From Brassica napus (taxonomy: Eukaryota > Streptophyta > Magnoliopsida > Brassicales > Brassicaceae): DNA of 64,000 bases. The stretch's first letter is position 1, and every line of letters begins with the position of its first letter. Position numbers and translations under genes: made by a program. The notes under the pieces are model-generated. The model saw only the letters and a program-made list of their open reading frames with translations. It had not been told where the DNA came from and made no database searches. The stretch lies in assembly GCF_020379485.1 (NCBI RefSeq), contig NC_063452.1:39248208-39312207 (forward strand). The letters run 5' to 3'. This document shows positions 32,922 through 45,100 of the stretch, piece after piece.

Positions 32922-35900
32922 ATGTTCTCCCATGATCATTCATCTCAGAAAAGGAAACGTAAACCAGCTAATGATGAGAACGATAATTCTCAGGCCAGGA
33001 GTCAAAAAACAAATAGCAGCTTAGGAGTGGTGTTTGAAGATGTCACAAACATATCTCGCATACAGGGTAATTGTACTCTCTTACCCGGTCACTATATTAG
33101 ACAGTATTCTACATGTTACTGTCCGTGCAATTATAGTATAGATTAGTGCATTGCTTTGAAGATTTATAGTGTCACTTTCATTTAATGCAGACAATGAATT
33201 CAGACTTAAAATTTCTCCAACAAAGAAGAACAGACTACATAGAAATGTTGGTTGTGAGTAAACAGAAAAACGTATATTACTATATTATTGGTTTTAAAAA
33301 ACAAATCAATACATATGTTTGTTTACAGCAACAAGCCTCGGGATGCTTAAGAATAGAATTAGGCAAACACCAAGAAACCTAACAAGCAGCATTATTCAAC
33401 ACGGCATTGAGTCACAAATCAGCCTAAAAAATCCGACTAAGTCAGCAACATGGGGTTATAATGATACAATTACTTCAGAAGGTTAAGTGTCATGTAGTTT
33501 CAGTGTTATCTAATTGGTAAATTGATTATACTGAAACGTTATATTTAATCTTTACAGATCAAGGACGGATTCTAACCTCAAATTCAGAGGTCGCGACACC
33601 ACTCAAGCGACCTTTAGGCTATCAGAGGAAGATATCTCACATTCAGGATAATAATATGGCTCCTATCTCGATTGAAAATACACCACCAAGCAATCAGTCT
33701 ATACCTTTTAAATCAATTTTTCGCAGAGTATTAAAGGATATCACTAACACACCTCAAAGTGTTGGATTTGGCTCGCAAGTGGTTCAAAACCGCACCATAC
33801 CCTCTCACATGTATGGCACAAATTCTCAATCTCCATATGTAGCGTCGACAAGTATGGCTTCCTGAAACAGTAAGAGCATTCTATTTTTTTGTCAACTGTT
33901 ATTTTTATATGGGAGATGCTTATTCATTCAAACTTATGTAATTTTTTCACAGATAAACGCAGAGGAGAATTCCATAGTCCACCTCAGGAGAGAAATAGAT
34001 TTATCAGTTGTAAGTTTTATTATGAGTTATTGATATATTTTTGGGGTATATTGATTTATACATACATATGATGGACTTCTTATGTTATAGCCACAGAATC
34101 TGGAATACTGTGTACTCCAGGAGTTCTGTCATCATCTCGCTACGAACGGTTCAGCAGTGACCAAGGAAAAACCAGTTCACAATACCAGAACTCTACAATA
34201 AATTCAAGAAGATCAAATTATGAAACTACTGTTATTGAGCCTAAAAGGTTATTTGGAATTGATGATGTCAATTCAGGTGAAGGTATTTTATTTGGACGTA
34301 CCTTAAATCTTTAATACAAATTATTTCAAAAAAAAATTAACTTCATTACTTTATGTATAATTTGGCAGATGTAGTAGAAGGCCAATATAATCAGAAATAT
34401 GATCTAAGCACCGAAGAAAGTGATGCATATTCTTATCTTTCATCTCATGGTGCCCATATTTTCAATTCTGTAGAGAAGTTTGACTTTCAGGCCATAATTA
34501 AAAGAAAAAAAGCGCAGGATGCCAAAAAAGCAGAAAGTAAACTTAAAACTATTTCAAAAACAGGGCTGAAAATGATTGGTAATTTGTTAACAAATGTCCG
34601 TTTGTTGTTTCATTTTGTTTTACAAGGTCAGTGACAATTAACGTGTTGTATTTCTCTGTGTTTTACAGCTTATGTTGATGAGGGTAATCCTACTTACAAA
34701 TGTGAGTATTGTAAGGCTAAAATGTGGTATGGTGAACGTCTAGACCGAAAGACGAGAACAAAGAAGAATCCTATTTTTTCTCTATGTTGTGGACAAGGCC
34801 AAGTCAAGCTGCCTATGTTGAGAGAAAGTCCGTTAGTTATAAAACAACTGCTTTATGGGAAAGATGAGAAAAGTCGTTACTACCACAAAAACTTAAGAGC
34901 ATTGAACATGCTGTTTTCATTTACTTCTCTCGGTGGTAAGGTTGATCGCTCTATTCCTAATGGTGTTGGTCCAAAAACTTTTACATTGCAAGGGGAAAAC
35001 TACCATTTGATGGGCAGTATGAAACCAGATCTTGGTGATTCAGCTAAGTTTACTCAGCTAGACATCAACGACATTGAAAGCGAGGTTGATGATAGAGACT
35101 CGGTAATGAGGTATTGACGATAATTAACAATTATGAGCTAAAACTTATGTGTCCCTGACGTGTTCAATGATAAATTTTAATTTTATTTCCTTGCAGCAAG
35201 TACAACACAGAAGCAGATAAAGTGAAGAATCAGGCCATGCGAAAACAGATTATTGAGGATATCATCAAAGTTCTTGACGATGTTAATCCCTATGTGAAGC
35301 AGTTTAGGCAGGCACGTGAGAGATTGAGCATGGAACCTAATGAGAAGTTTCGTATGAGGATTGTGAGTAATCGTGAGAAACATGGACGAACATATGATAC
35401 TCCAACCGCGTCTGAAGTGGCTGCTTTAATTCCTGGAGACTTCAATTTGGAGCTGGATAGGCGTGACATTGTTTTACAAGAGAAACAGACTGGCTGCTTA
35501 AAAATGATTAGTGAGATACATCCTTCTTATCTTGCACTTCAGTATCCTCTTATTTTTACCCATGGAGAAGATGGATTCAGACTTGGAATTAAAAAAACGA
35601 GATTCTCCTGCTACTGATAAACTAAAGAGAAAGGATATAAGTATGAGGCAGTGGTTTGCTTTTTGTCTATTTGAGAGGGATGGCGAGTGTCAAACTCTTC
35701 TACACTCGAGGAGATTATTTCAGCAGTTTTTGGTTGATGCATTCACGACTATTGAGACTAACCGGCTCTGTTTTTTAAAGCTGAATCAGAAATGTTTGAG
35801 GTCTGACAGCTACGACTCAATTAAGCAGACTAAGAATGGAGGGAAAGTTGATATGAATGATCAAGGTGCTCGATTTGTTTTGTCTGCTTCTTTCACTGGT

Positions 35901-38900
35901 TCACCAAGATACATGAAGAATAACTATATAGATGCAATGGCCATTTGTAAACATTTTGGTTTCCCAGATCTGTTCATCACCTTTACATGCAACCCTAAAT
36001 GGCCAGAAATTACAAGATATCTGATCCAGCGGAATTTGAATGCAGAGGATAAGCCATAAATCATTTCTCAAGTATTCAAGATGAAGTTGGATTCACTAAT
36101 GACAGATTTGACTGACAATGAAATCTTAGGGAAAACAGTGGCATGTAAGTTATATTTTATTTATGTTGTTCACTATAAATATATGGTCGCATATGTTTAA
36201 ATATTTCCTGACATGAAAATTGTTATTTAATGCAGCAATCTATATTGTTTAGTTCCAGAAACGTGGATTGCTGCATGCGCACATTTTGTTATTCATGCAT
36301 CCCAGTTCTAAATTGTCTACGACTGACCATATTGACCAGACCATTTCAGCTGAGATTCCAGACAAAACAGAAGATCCAGATCTCTATGAAGTGATTAAAG
36401 ACATGATGATTCATGGCTCTTGTGGAGTTGTCAATTTGAAATCACCATGTATGGAGAATGGAAAATGTTCTAAACTCTTTCCAAAGGCATTTGCAACTAG
36501 AACCACTGTTAATAAAGAGGGCTTCCCAGTTTACAGGAGACGGGATAATGGTCACTTTGTTGAGAAGAAAGGTTTCAAGTGCGACAACAGATATGATATA
36601 CCGTATAATAGAACACTGTCCCTTATGTACAGAGCTCATATTAATGTGGAGTGGTGTAATCAGTCTGGATCTATCAAGTACTTATTCAAGTACATCAATA
36701 AGGGACAAGATCGGATTACTGTTACGGTTTAGGCCCCAAAAGAAGGAGGATCATTGGAGAACAACGACGTGAACCAGAAAGCAAACCAAGAAAACAAAAA
36801 TGAAATAAAAGATTTTTTTGATGGCAGGTACTTATTTTTATACTTCTGGTTTTTCAATGGTGTGATCTTAGTTAAAACATATGTTGTTATTAAACAGTTT
36901 ATTTATTTCTTTGTCAGATACGTCTCTGCTTGTGAATCTTCATGGAGAACTCTTAAGTTTCCTATTCATTACAGATCAGTACCGGTTGAGAGAATTCAGT
37001 TTCATTTGCCAGGAAAGCAGATTATTATCTTTAAGGACGATGACACATATGAGGAAGTAACAAGTCGCATGTTGATTCAGAATACGTATATGATGGCTTG
37101 GTTTGAGTTGAACAAGGTTAGCTCTGTTGCTAGAAAGCTAACTTTAGCTGAAATTCCAACAAGGTTTATTTGGAACAAAAAAGATAGAAAATTGCAAGAA
37201 AGGAAAAGAGGTTTCAGCATTGGGAGAATTAACTATGCCCCCATGAAGTTTGAGGAAGCATATTTCCTACGTGTGTTGCTGAATATTGTTCGTGGACCAA
37301 CATGCTTTGATGACATAAAGACCTTTAACCATGTGCTTTATCCTACGTACAAAGAAGCATGTTTTGCTCGTGGTTTATTAGACGGTGATCAAGAATACAT
37401 TGATGATATTATCAGGTCAAGCTATTCGTGTTATGCATCTTGTCTGCGACATTCCTTTGCTGTCATGCTCATGTCCTTGACTTTATCAAAGCCAGAAAGC
37501 GTATGGGAAAATACATGGGAGTTTCTTTCAGATGACATTCAGTATAGGCAGAGGAAACATTTTAACAGACCAGGTTATTTATCCTTTCAATTCATCCGGT
37601 TTCCAGTTGACATGCTTTCAATATATTATGCATTGTTAGTTTTAACATACATCATTCATTTTTGCAGGGTTTTGTATAAGTGATGCTGAAAAAAAGAAGG
37701 AACCCTAATGGAGATTGAAAAGATTTTGAAAAGTAACGGAACTTCACTATCAAATTGGAAAAAAATGCCTAAACCCTTTCGCGATGTTACTGATAGTCAA
37801 ATTTTTTTGATTCTTGATGAGCTGAGCTACAACCGTGAAGAGTTAAGGGAAGAACATGATAGAGACATCTTAAAGATGACTGATGAGCAGAGGAAAATTT
37901 ACGAGGAAATTATGGATGCAGTTATAGGAAAGAGAGGCGGTGTTTTCTTCGTTTATGGATTTGGTGGGACTGGAAAGACGTTTTTGTGGAGATTATTATC
38001 TGCTGCTATTAGATCCAGGGGTGAGATTGTGCTGAATGTTGCCTCAAGTGGTATTGCTTTGCTTCTGTTACAAGGAGGAAGGACTGCGCATTCTAGATTC
38101 GGTATACCAATCAATCCTGATGAGTTCTCTCTGTGTAATTTGCCACCAGGGACTGATGCTGCTAATTTGGTTAAAGAAGCCTCACTAATAATTTGGGATG
38201 AAGCGCCGATGATGAGCAAGCATTGTTTTGAGTCATTGGATAGGAGCTTAGTAGACATTATGAGGAGTACAGAAAAGAAGCCATTTGCTGGCAAAGTTGT
38301 TGTCTTAGGTGGGAATTTCAGGCAAGTATTGCCTGTTATTAATGGTGGATCGAGGGCTGAAATTGTGTTGAATTCTCTAAATTACTCTTATCTGTGGAGA
38401 CATTGCAAAGTGCTGAAACTAACAAAGAATATGAGGTTGTTGTCGACTGATTTGACTGCAGAAGAGCTAAAAGAACTTGAAGCATTTTCGCAGTGGATAT
38501 TGGATGTTGGAGATGGAGTAGCTGGTGAGCCTAATGATGGTGATGCACTAATCACTATTCCAGATGAGTTTCTGATTATGGATACAAATGATCCTATAGA
38601 ATCCATTAGCAAAGAAGTTTATGGAGATGCAACAGCTCTGCAGCAGCAGAAAGATCCTATTTTTTTTCAAGAGAGAGCTATTCTATGCCCGACAAATGAG
38701 GAGAACAATATAAATCAGCATATGTTGGATACACTTGATGGTAATTACATTTTGATCGCAGAATTTTTGGTTATCGGTTTGTTTTTAACATTTTAACTCA
38801 AGTACAAATTTGTTTGAATTTCAGGTGAGGAGATAATCTATTTAAGCTCTGACAGCATAGACCCATCTGATACACGATCTGTTAATGATCAAGCTCTCAC

Positions 38901-39480
38901 ACCAGATTTTCTTAACAGTATCAAGGCATCAGGTTTACCAAATCATAATCTTAGGTTGAAAATTTAATGTCCTGTCATGTTGCTGAGGAATATTGATCAT
39001 GTTGGAGGATTGATGAATGGAACTAGATTGCAGATTATAGATATGTCAGATTTCTGTGTCAAGGTGAGAATTATTACATGAAAGAAAGTTGGTGATGTTG
39101 TTTTAATTCCGCGACTGTCCATTACTCCATCAGACAATAAGTTGCCATTCAAGATGAGGAGAAGACAGCTTCCAATATCAGTGGCCTTTGCTATCATGAT
39201 AAATAAAAGTCAGGGGCAATCTCTCTCACATGTTGGAATATTTCTACCGCGACCAGTGTTTTCTCACGGACAACTCTATGTTGCTATCTCTAGGGTCACA
39301 TCCAAAAAAGGTTTGAAGATTTTGATTGTTGATGAGGATGGAAAGCCTCAGAAACAAACAAGAAATGTTGTTTTAATCTCTGAGTTCGTTTTTTATCCTA
39401 TACTATGTTTGTTTTTATTTCACAGACAGGTTCTTGTCTTTCACAGCATTAGCGTGTGTGATTACGCTCAGACAATGTGA
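32922..39480 (+). pseudogene. Helitron A RepHel (HUH Rep nuclease plus PIF1-type helicase)
   Basis: Several short 5' exons (32922-34310) encode a basic, Ser/Thr-rich leader. From about 34690 comes the Helitron N-terminal domain with a C-x-x-C pair (CEYCKAKMWYGERL). The Rep part has FITFTCNPKWPE (about 35977), the HUH motif HAHILLF (36274) and the Tyr motif [11 protein letters not shown] (about 36670). The helicase has Walker [10 protein letters not shown] (37957-37983), Walker B IIWDEAPM and the C-terminal SQGQSLSHVGIFLPRP. The gene is dead: frameshift near 35590 in an A run, TAA near 36058, TAGs at 36253-36255 and near 36730, a TAA near 38966 and further shifts. RepHel nicks and unwinds DNA for rolling-circle transposition in the nucleus. 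Confidence 0.9.
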
Positions 39481-41363
39481 ACTTTAGGATCTCCAAAGTT
39501 CAGTATGAAATAAACATTTTCATCTTACATTTTATAGTTCAAAATTAAAGCAAATGTGATGATCATGTCAAACTATAGCAAACATCAAACATCCGTATGT
39601 TCCATTTTCCTATCTATCCAGACTCAGTTCCATTCCTAAAGAAGTAATAATATTAAAGTTTCATTCCTAATACAGTACTAATACGATATACGTAGTACAT
39701 TACCTTATTTACGTAATAAACTGTTTCATAGCCATGTCTTATCTCAGCACGTCATCTCCATATCTCCTTTGTTGTTTATTGCGTATATAAACTGTTGAAA
39801 AAAATAAACATTATCAGTTTAACAACCCTGTAAATAGTTACAATTTGTACCTTTGAAGTATTGAGTTTGACATTGTATCTACACTTATGGATACTATAGG
39901 GTCCATGCTATTGAGCAAATATACTTATCTTCTGTCGGTATAGGCTGTATTTCACCACGCCTTTCCATTTTATAGCAATTAAAGTATTTCCTCACTGGAT
40001 CCAACTTCTAAAACAGATTAAAAAAAGAATTAGATATGTATTTGCTTTCTTCTTCATTAATCCTTTAAACAGAACGAGATTGGAAAGAAAGACACATGTG
40101 AGTTTTTGATCAATTACCCTTTGCGATCTGATGCAGTTCTTCTGTCGGAGCTCTCGCCATCTTCATATCTTATCAAAATCGAACCAGTATACCAATATAT
40201 GAGTTTGTATGTCTCGGCTCCGCTTCTGTTTTATCAGGTCCATACCATTAAATCTATTGGACCTAACTTGCTAATCAAATAAATAACCAAACAACATCTC
40301 ATTAAAAAGCCATTTGAAATCATCAATCAATAAAGTATGGAAAATATATAACTTACTTTATTTTGTCGGATTATGCTAAAAGTCTTCAATATGTATGGTT
40401 AAATCAAAATTATCACGAATCTGAACCATCGGTGATGCCTTTTTGATGTACTTTGTTAACACCTTCAGCTATACCAAAGCATGTAAAAACAAACCAGAGT
40501 AAGAGTACAAATAAACCATTTACGAAACTAGAAATCTTTGATCAAAACAAAAACTTACAGATCGAGCCCATTATTGGATGCATGTTTGAACGATTAATTG
40601 TCTTTCTTTCTTCGAACTGAAAAGAATATGATTCGTCTAATTTTTTTCCAGATTCTTCGCATTGTGTAGATCTTTGAATAGTCTATCGGTTCCTTTTTTT
40701 TAAGGACATGACTTTCTGGATTTTTTTATCTGGATAACCCTAAGCTATTTAACTTTCAGACCACAACTTTTTTAATTATTTAATACAGACAAGGGAGTAT
40801 GGTAAACGGTCCAAGAAGGCATTACTATTGTTAGCCAATTTCGTATTATCCAATCCAATTTAAATAAAACATTTATTAAGTATATATATTTTATAAAAAA
40901 GTGACATACGGTCACAAGCCCAAATACAATATTCAAAATAATCGGTAGTATTATTGTCCATTTTTATTTAAATTTATATTGATAAACCATATTAATAAAA
41001 CTACCAAATTAAGGTAAATTAATACAAAATTAATATAAAAATGAAGAAGCATAGGAATATCAATTATTATATTTAGTTTAAAAATTACATTATATTATTA
41101 AAATATACTCATAAAGTAAACATGGACTGTACCGAATATAAAAAAATTATCCAAACAAAACCGATAACTAAAAAATGAAATGAAACCAAACTCTTAAATC
41201 ACTTTGCAGTTTATATATATTTTGAACCAAAAATCGTCTCATACGTAAACAAAACGTCCATGTCTAAACATATTAGAGAACAACCAAAAAGATTAATAAC
41301 GTTTTTTAAAAAAATAACTGCGCTTTCTAATATAGATTGTCCTTTATAAGTAAAGTTAGGTTC
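39481..41363. other. Helitron A 3' noncoding region
   Basis: This is AT-rich sequence between the RepHel end and the terminal hairpin. No ORF over 60 codons, gene fragment or known repeat was recognised. Confidence 0.6.
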
Positions 41364-41485
41364 TAATTTAGGTTCATGTCAGTAAGGTTAATTCAGTGTT
41401 TTTAACTCGGTTCATAAATGGGTCTTAACATCCCAGCCCCAATAACTTGAAAACTGAATTAACCTAACTGACATGAACCTAAATT
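41364..41485. repeat. 33-34-bp inverted repeat near the Helitron A 3' end
   Basis: AATTTAGGTTCATGTCAGTAAG... at 41364-41397 pairs with ...AACTGACATGAACCTAAATT at 41453-41485, leaving a loop of about 55 bp. The arms match almost completely. It sits about 130 bp before the GC-rich terminal hairpin. Confidence 0.8.
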
Positions 41486-41611
41486 TCGAATATCCATCAC
41501 TATGAGAAGTTAAAATAAAATATTCTCAGTTAAATATCTTAAACTCAAATATTAAAATTCAGATCAGAAAAATTAGTAACTTTTAAATCAAAAATTTAAC
41601 TAAAATGTTAT

Positions 41612-41632
41612 CCCGCGCTTTCAAAGCGCGGG
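41612..41632 (+). other. Helitron A 3'-terminal hairpin
   Basis: A 9-bp stem (CCCGCGCTT / AAGCGCGGG) with a TCA loop is the subterminal stem-loop that serves as the Helitron replication terminator. GTCAAAATCT follows, as in Arabidopsis Helitron ends, but the final CTAG is lost. Confidence 0.85.
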
Positions 41633-42199
41633 TCAAAATCTCTTTATAGTTGCACAAAAATTACATCCCTATGCCACTGCCATCTAAACTACGTCGTTTT
41701 ACTTCGTCTGTTTTTACTCCAAATTCGTTGACACATTACAACTAATATTACCTTCTATTTTACCCAACACGTTATATTATTTTGGACTTACAAATTGTAA
41801 ATGGCCCAGACACACTTATTTTGGTATATGCGTATATTATTCTCCTTAAAGATCATATTAGGTTAGATTTTGCATACAATATCGTAACTAATTCGACTTC
41901 TTTCCTTCCATACGACAAACAATTCCAAAAACTACTCCTAAATTTACGAAATTAAAAAAACAAATCAACAAAAAATATTTTTTCCTAATTCTACGCAGTC
42001 AGCATTTAAAAAAGGGATCAAATAACTTGGTAACCAAGTAATGCTTATCTCTAAAGATCGAATATTCTCTTTTCCCTATTAGATAAAAAATAATGAATGT
42101 ACATTAAATAATTTTACAAAGATTTTGCCATTGATTCTGCGTTTAAATTATAACTACCAAAATTTACCATTTAATTATTACAAATTAACCTAACGGGAT

Positions 42200-45100
42200 C
42201 TCATTTGATATCACAACTATATATATCTCATCATCTATTCTCGAAATCATATCAAATCAAAGAATTAGAAAAACCTCAAGATGTCTAAGATGACGACATT
42301 TGTTCCTCTCACAAAACTCAGGCCATTCAAAGACAACTGAAGAATTCAAGTGAATTGTTTACATTCATGGAAGCAAAACACACCTTTTGCAGGTGATACT
42401 TTCGAGATGGTGTTAGCAGATCAATGGGTAAGTTTTGTAACACACGTTTCTTCCTTTCATTGTATTACTAATGTCACAAATCTATCAAATATGACTGTGT
42501 TTTTCTTAGGGTAACAAGATCCATGCTACTAGCAAACGATCTCTCATGCAACGGATTCAACGTGTCTTACCTTTAAATTCATGGGGAGTTATTGAACACG
42601 TTACCGTCACTCCAGCTGGTGGTCAATATCGAACTACCAACTACAAATACAAGATGGTTATAGCAGAAGACGCTGTGCTATCAAGATCAGATTTAGTTGA
42701 TGATAGAATTTTCCTATCTCTTGCTAATTATGAAGAAATTGAAAATGGAACCGAAAAACCAGCTTTCCTCATTGGTAATCTCAGTTTCTGTTATATTCAT
42801 ATTTTTTTAAATCATTTATGTTAGTTGATATAAGTCGTTACCTAGGACTACAACTGTTCTCATTGTGGTGCTATCATGTGGTATGGAGAACGGCTAAACA
42901 AGCAGAGAAACACAAAGAATCCTACATTTTCATTATGTTGTATGCAAGGACAAGTGAAATTGCCGTTGTTGAAGGAACCACCAACAGTTTTAAAAAATCT
43001 CTTGCAAGGAGATGATCCAAGAAGCAGACGTTTTCAAAAACATATAAGGCCCTACAATATGGTTTTTTCCTTCACTTCTCTTGGTGGAAGAGTAGAGAGG
43101 TCTCTGAAAAAAGGTAGAGGCCCTGATATGTTTCAGCTTCAAGGAGAAAATTATCATTTATTGGGTGCGGGTATCACACCACCTGAGGGAGGTACACCAA
43201 AGTTTGGACAGCTATATAGTTGATATGGAGAATGAAGTTGAAAATAGAGCAAAATGTTTAAGGTATAATGTTTTGTATTACCCGCAAACTGTGCTTTTAA
43301 TAGTTTAGATTACTAACATTGTTCTTTTTATATTTTTTGATAGCTTGGGTAAACAGAAAATTCAGGTCAAGAAAAAAGATCATCTCAGAAAAGATATTAT
43401 ATAGACTTTGATGAAGATGTTGAATGAAGTCAATCCATATGTTAAAAAGTTTAGATCAGCAAGGGACCGCTTCAACACAGATCCTGAAAATTCTTTTCAT
43501 ATGAGGATTGTTAGTGAGAGGTTAAAGGATGGAAGGACATATAACACACCCACAGCTTCAGAGGTTGCTGCGCTGATCTCTGGAGATTTTAGTCTTGATA
43601 TGGACAGAAGGGATATTGTTCTACAAAAGAGTTCAGGAAAACTACTGAGAATAAACGAGATTCATGCTTCCTATCTTGCACTCAGTATCCTCTTTTGTTT
43701 ACATATGGTGAAGATGGATTCAGACTTGGTATTAAGAAAGGAGCAGCAGAAAAGACGAAAAAACAGAAGAAGCCTAATATCAGTATGAGGCAATGGTTTG
43801 CTTTTCGCCTCCATGAGCGTAAGAACGAATCTCATTCTCTCGTACATTCTAGAAGGATATTTCAGCAGTTTGTGGTGGATGCCTTCACCACGATTGAGTC
43901 TAATCGTTTAAAATATTTGAAGGTGAACCAGCCTTCTTTGTCAGATAGCTATGACTCTATTAAAGAGTCTGAGAACGCAAGAAAAGTGGATATGAACGAG
44001 CAAGGAACTGAGTTTACATTACCAGCTTCATTCGTAGGGAGTCATAGATATATGAAGAGTTGTTACTTGGATGCTATGGCAATATGTAAGCATTTTGGAT
44101 TCCCTGATTTTTTTCATCACTTTCACATGTAATCCCAAATGGCCTGAGATCATAAGATATGTTAAGGCGAGGAAGCTAAAGGCTGAAGACAGATCAGACA
44201 TTATCTGTAGGATTTTCAAGATCAAACTTGATTCATTGATGGATAATCTAACCAAAAAAATATATTGGGAGAGACACAGTCATGTAAGTTAAACCTGTCT
44301 AATCTGTATATTTATAGGAGATTCCATACGTTTGAATTTATATAAATTATGACTAAAATGTTTTTTTTAAACAGCTATGTACACAATTGAGTTCCAGAAA
44401 CGGGGTTTGCCACATGCTCACATTCTCTTATTCATGAAGAAGTTAAAGAAGCCTACAACGGACGATATTGACGACATCATTTCTGCAGAGATTCCTAACA
44501 AGAAGGAAGAACGAGAACTGTATGAGGTCATTAAATATATGATGATTCATGGTCCATGTGGACGAGCTAATACTAATTCTCCATGTATGGAGAATGGCCG
44601 TTGCTCTAAGTCATATCCTAAATCATTTTCTGAGAAGACCACTATTAATAAAGAAGGATTTCCGGTTTACAAGAGGCGTGAGCAGTCAGAGAACTTTGTT
44701 ATGAAGAATGGAGTGAGATGTGACAATCGGCATGTCATTCCTTATAACAGGAAGTTATCTCTTCTTTACAGAGCTCATATCAACATCGAGTGGTGCAACC
44801 AAGTTGGGTCTATAAAGTATTTATTCAAATACATTAATAAAGAACAGGACCGTGTCACAGTTACTGTTGAACCACCAGACCACATTGTTGCAAGTGAGTT
44901 AGGAGATGTTGAGCTTAATAAAGAGAATCTTGATAAGAAAAGGAATGAACTCAAGGAATTCTTCAATTGCAGGTAATATTACCATTGTTGTTCTTTATAG
45001 TATACCAGTTCATTAATTAAGCTGCGATTTTTATCTATATGTTTTTTTTTCAGATACGTGTCAACATGTGAAGGAACATGGAGAGTATTCAAATTTTCTA

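Larger units (their letters stand above)
29805..41642 (+). mobile_element. Helitron A (autonomous type, decayed)
   Basis: The 5' end is proposed at TC in TCTACGAATTTG (29805), preceded by A and directly cutting the Copia gag. The element carries an RPA70-like gene and then a RepHel gene on the plus strand, the gene pair seen in Arabidopsis-type Helitrons. Near the 3' end is the hairpin CCCGCGCTTTCAAAGCGCGGG (in two halves CCCGCGCTT and AAGCGCGGG, 41612-41632), followed by GTCAAAATCT. The expected terminal CTAG is not intact (CTCT instead), so the 3' limit is approximate. Confidence 0.75.
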
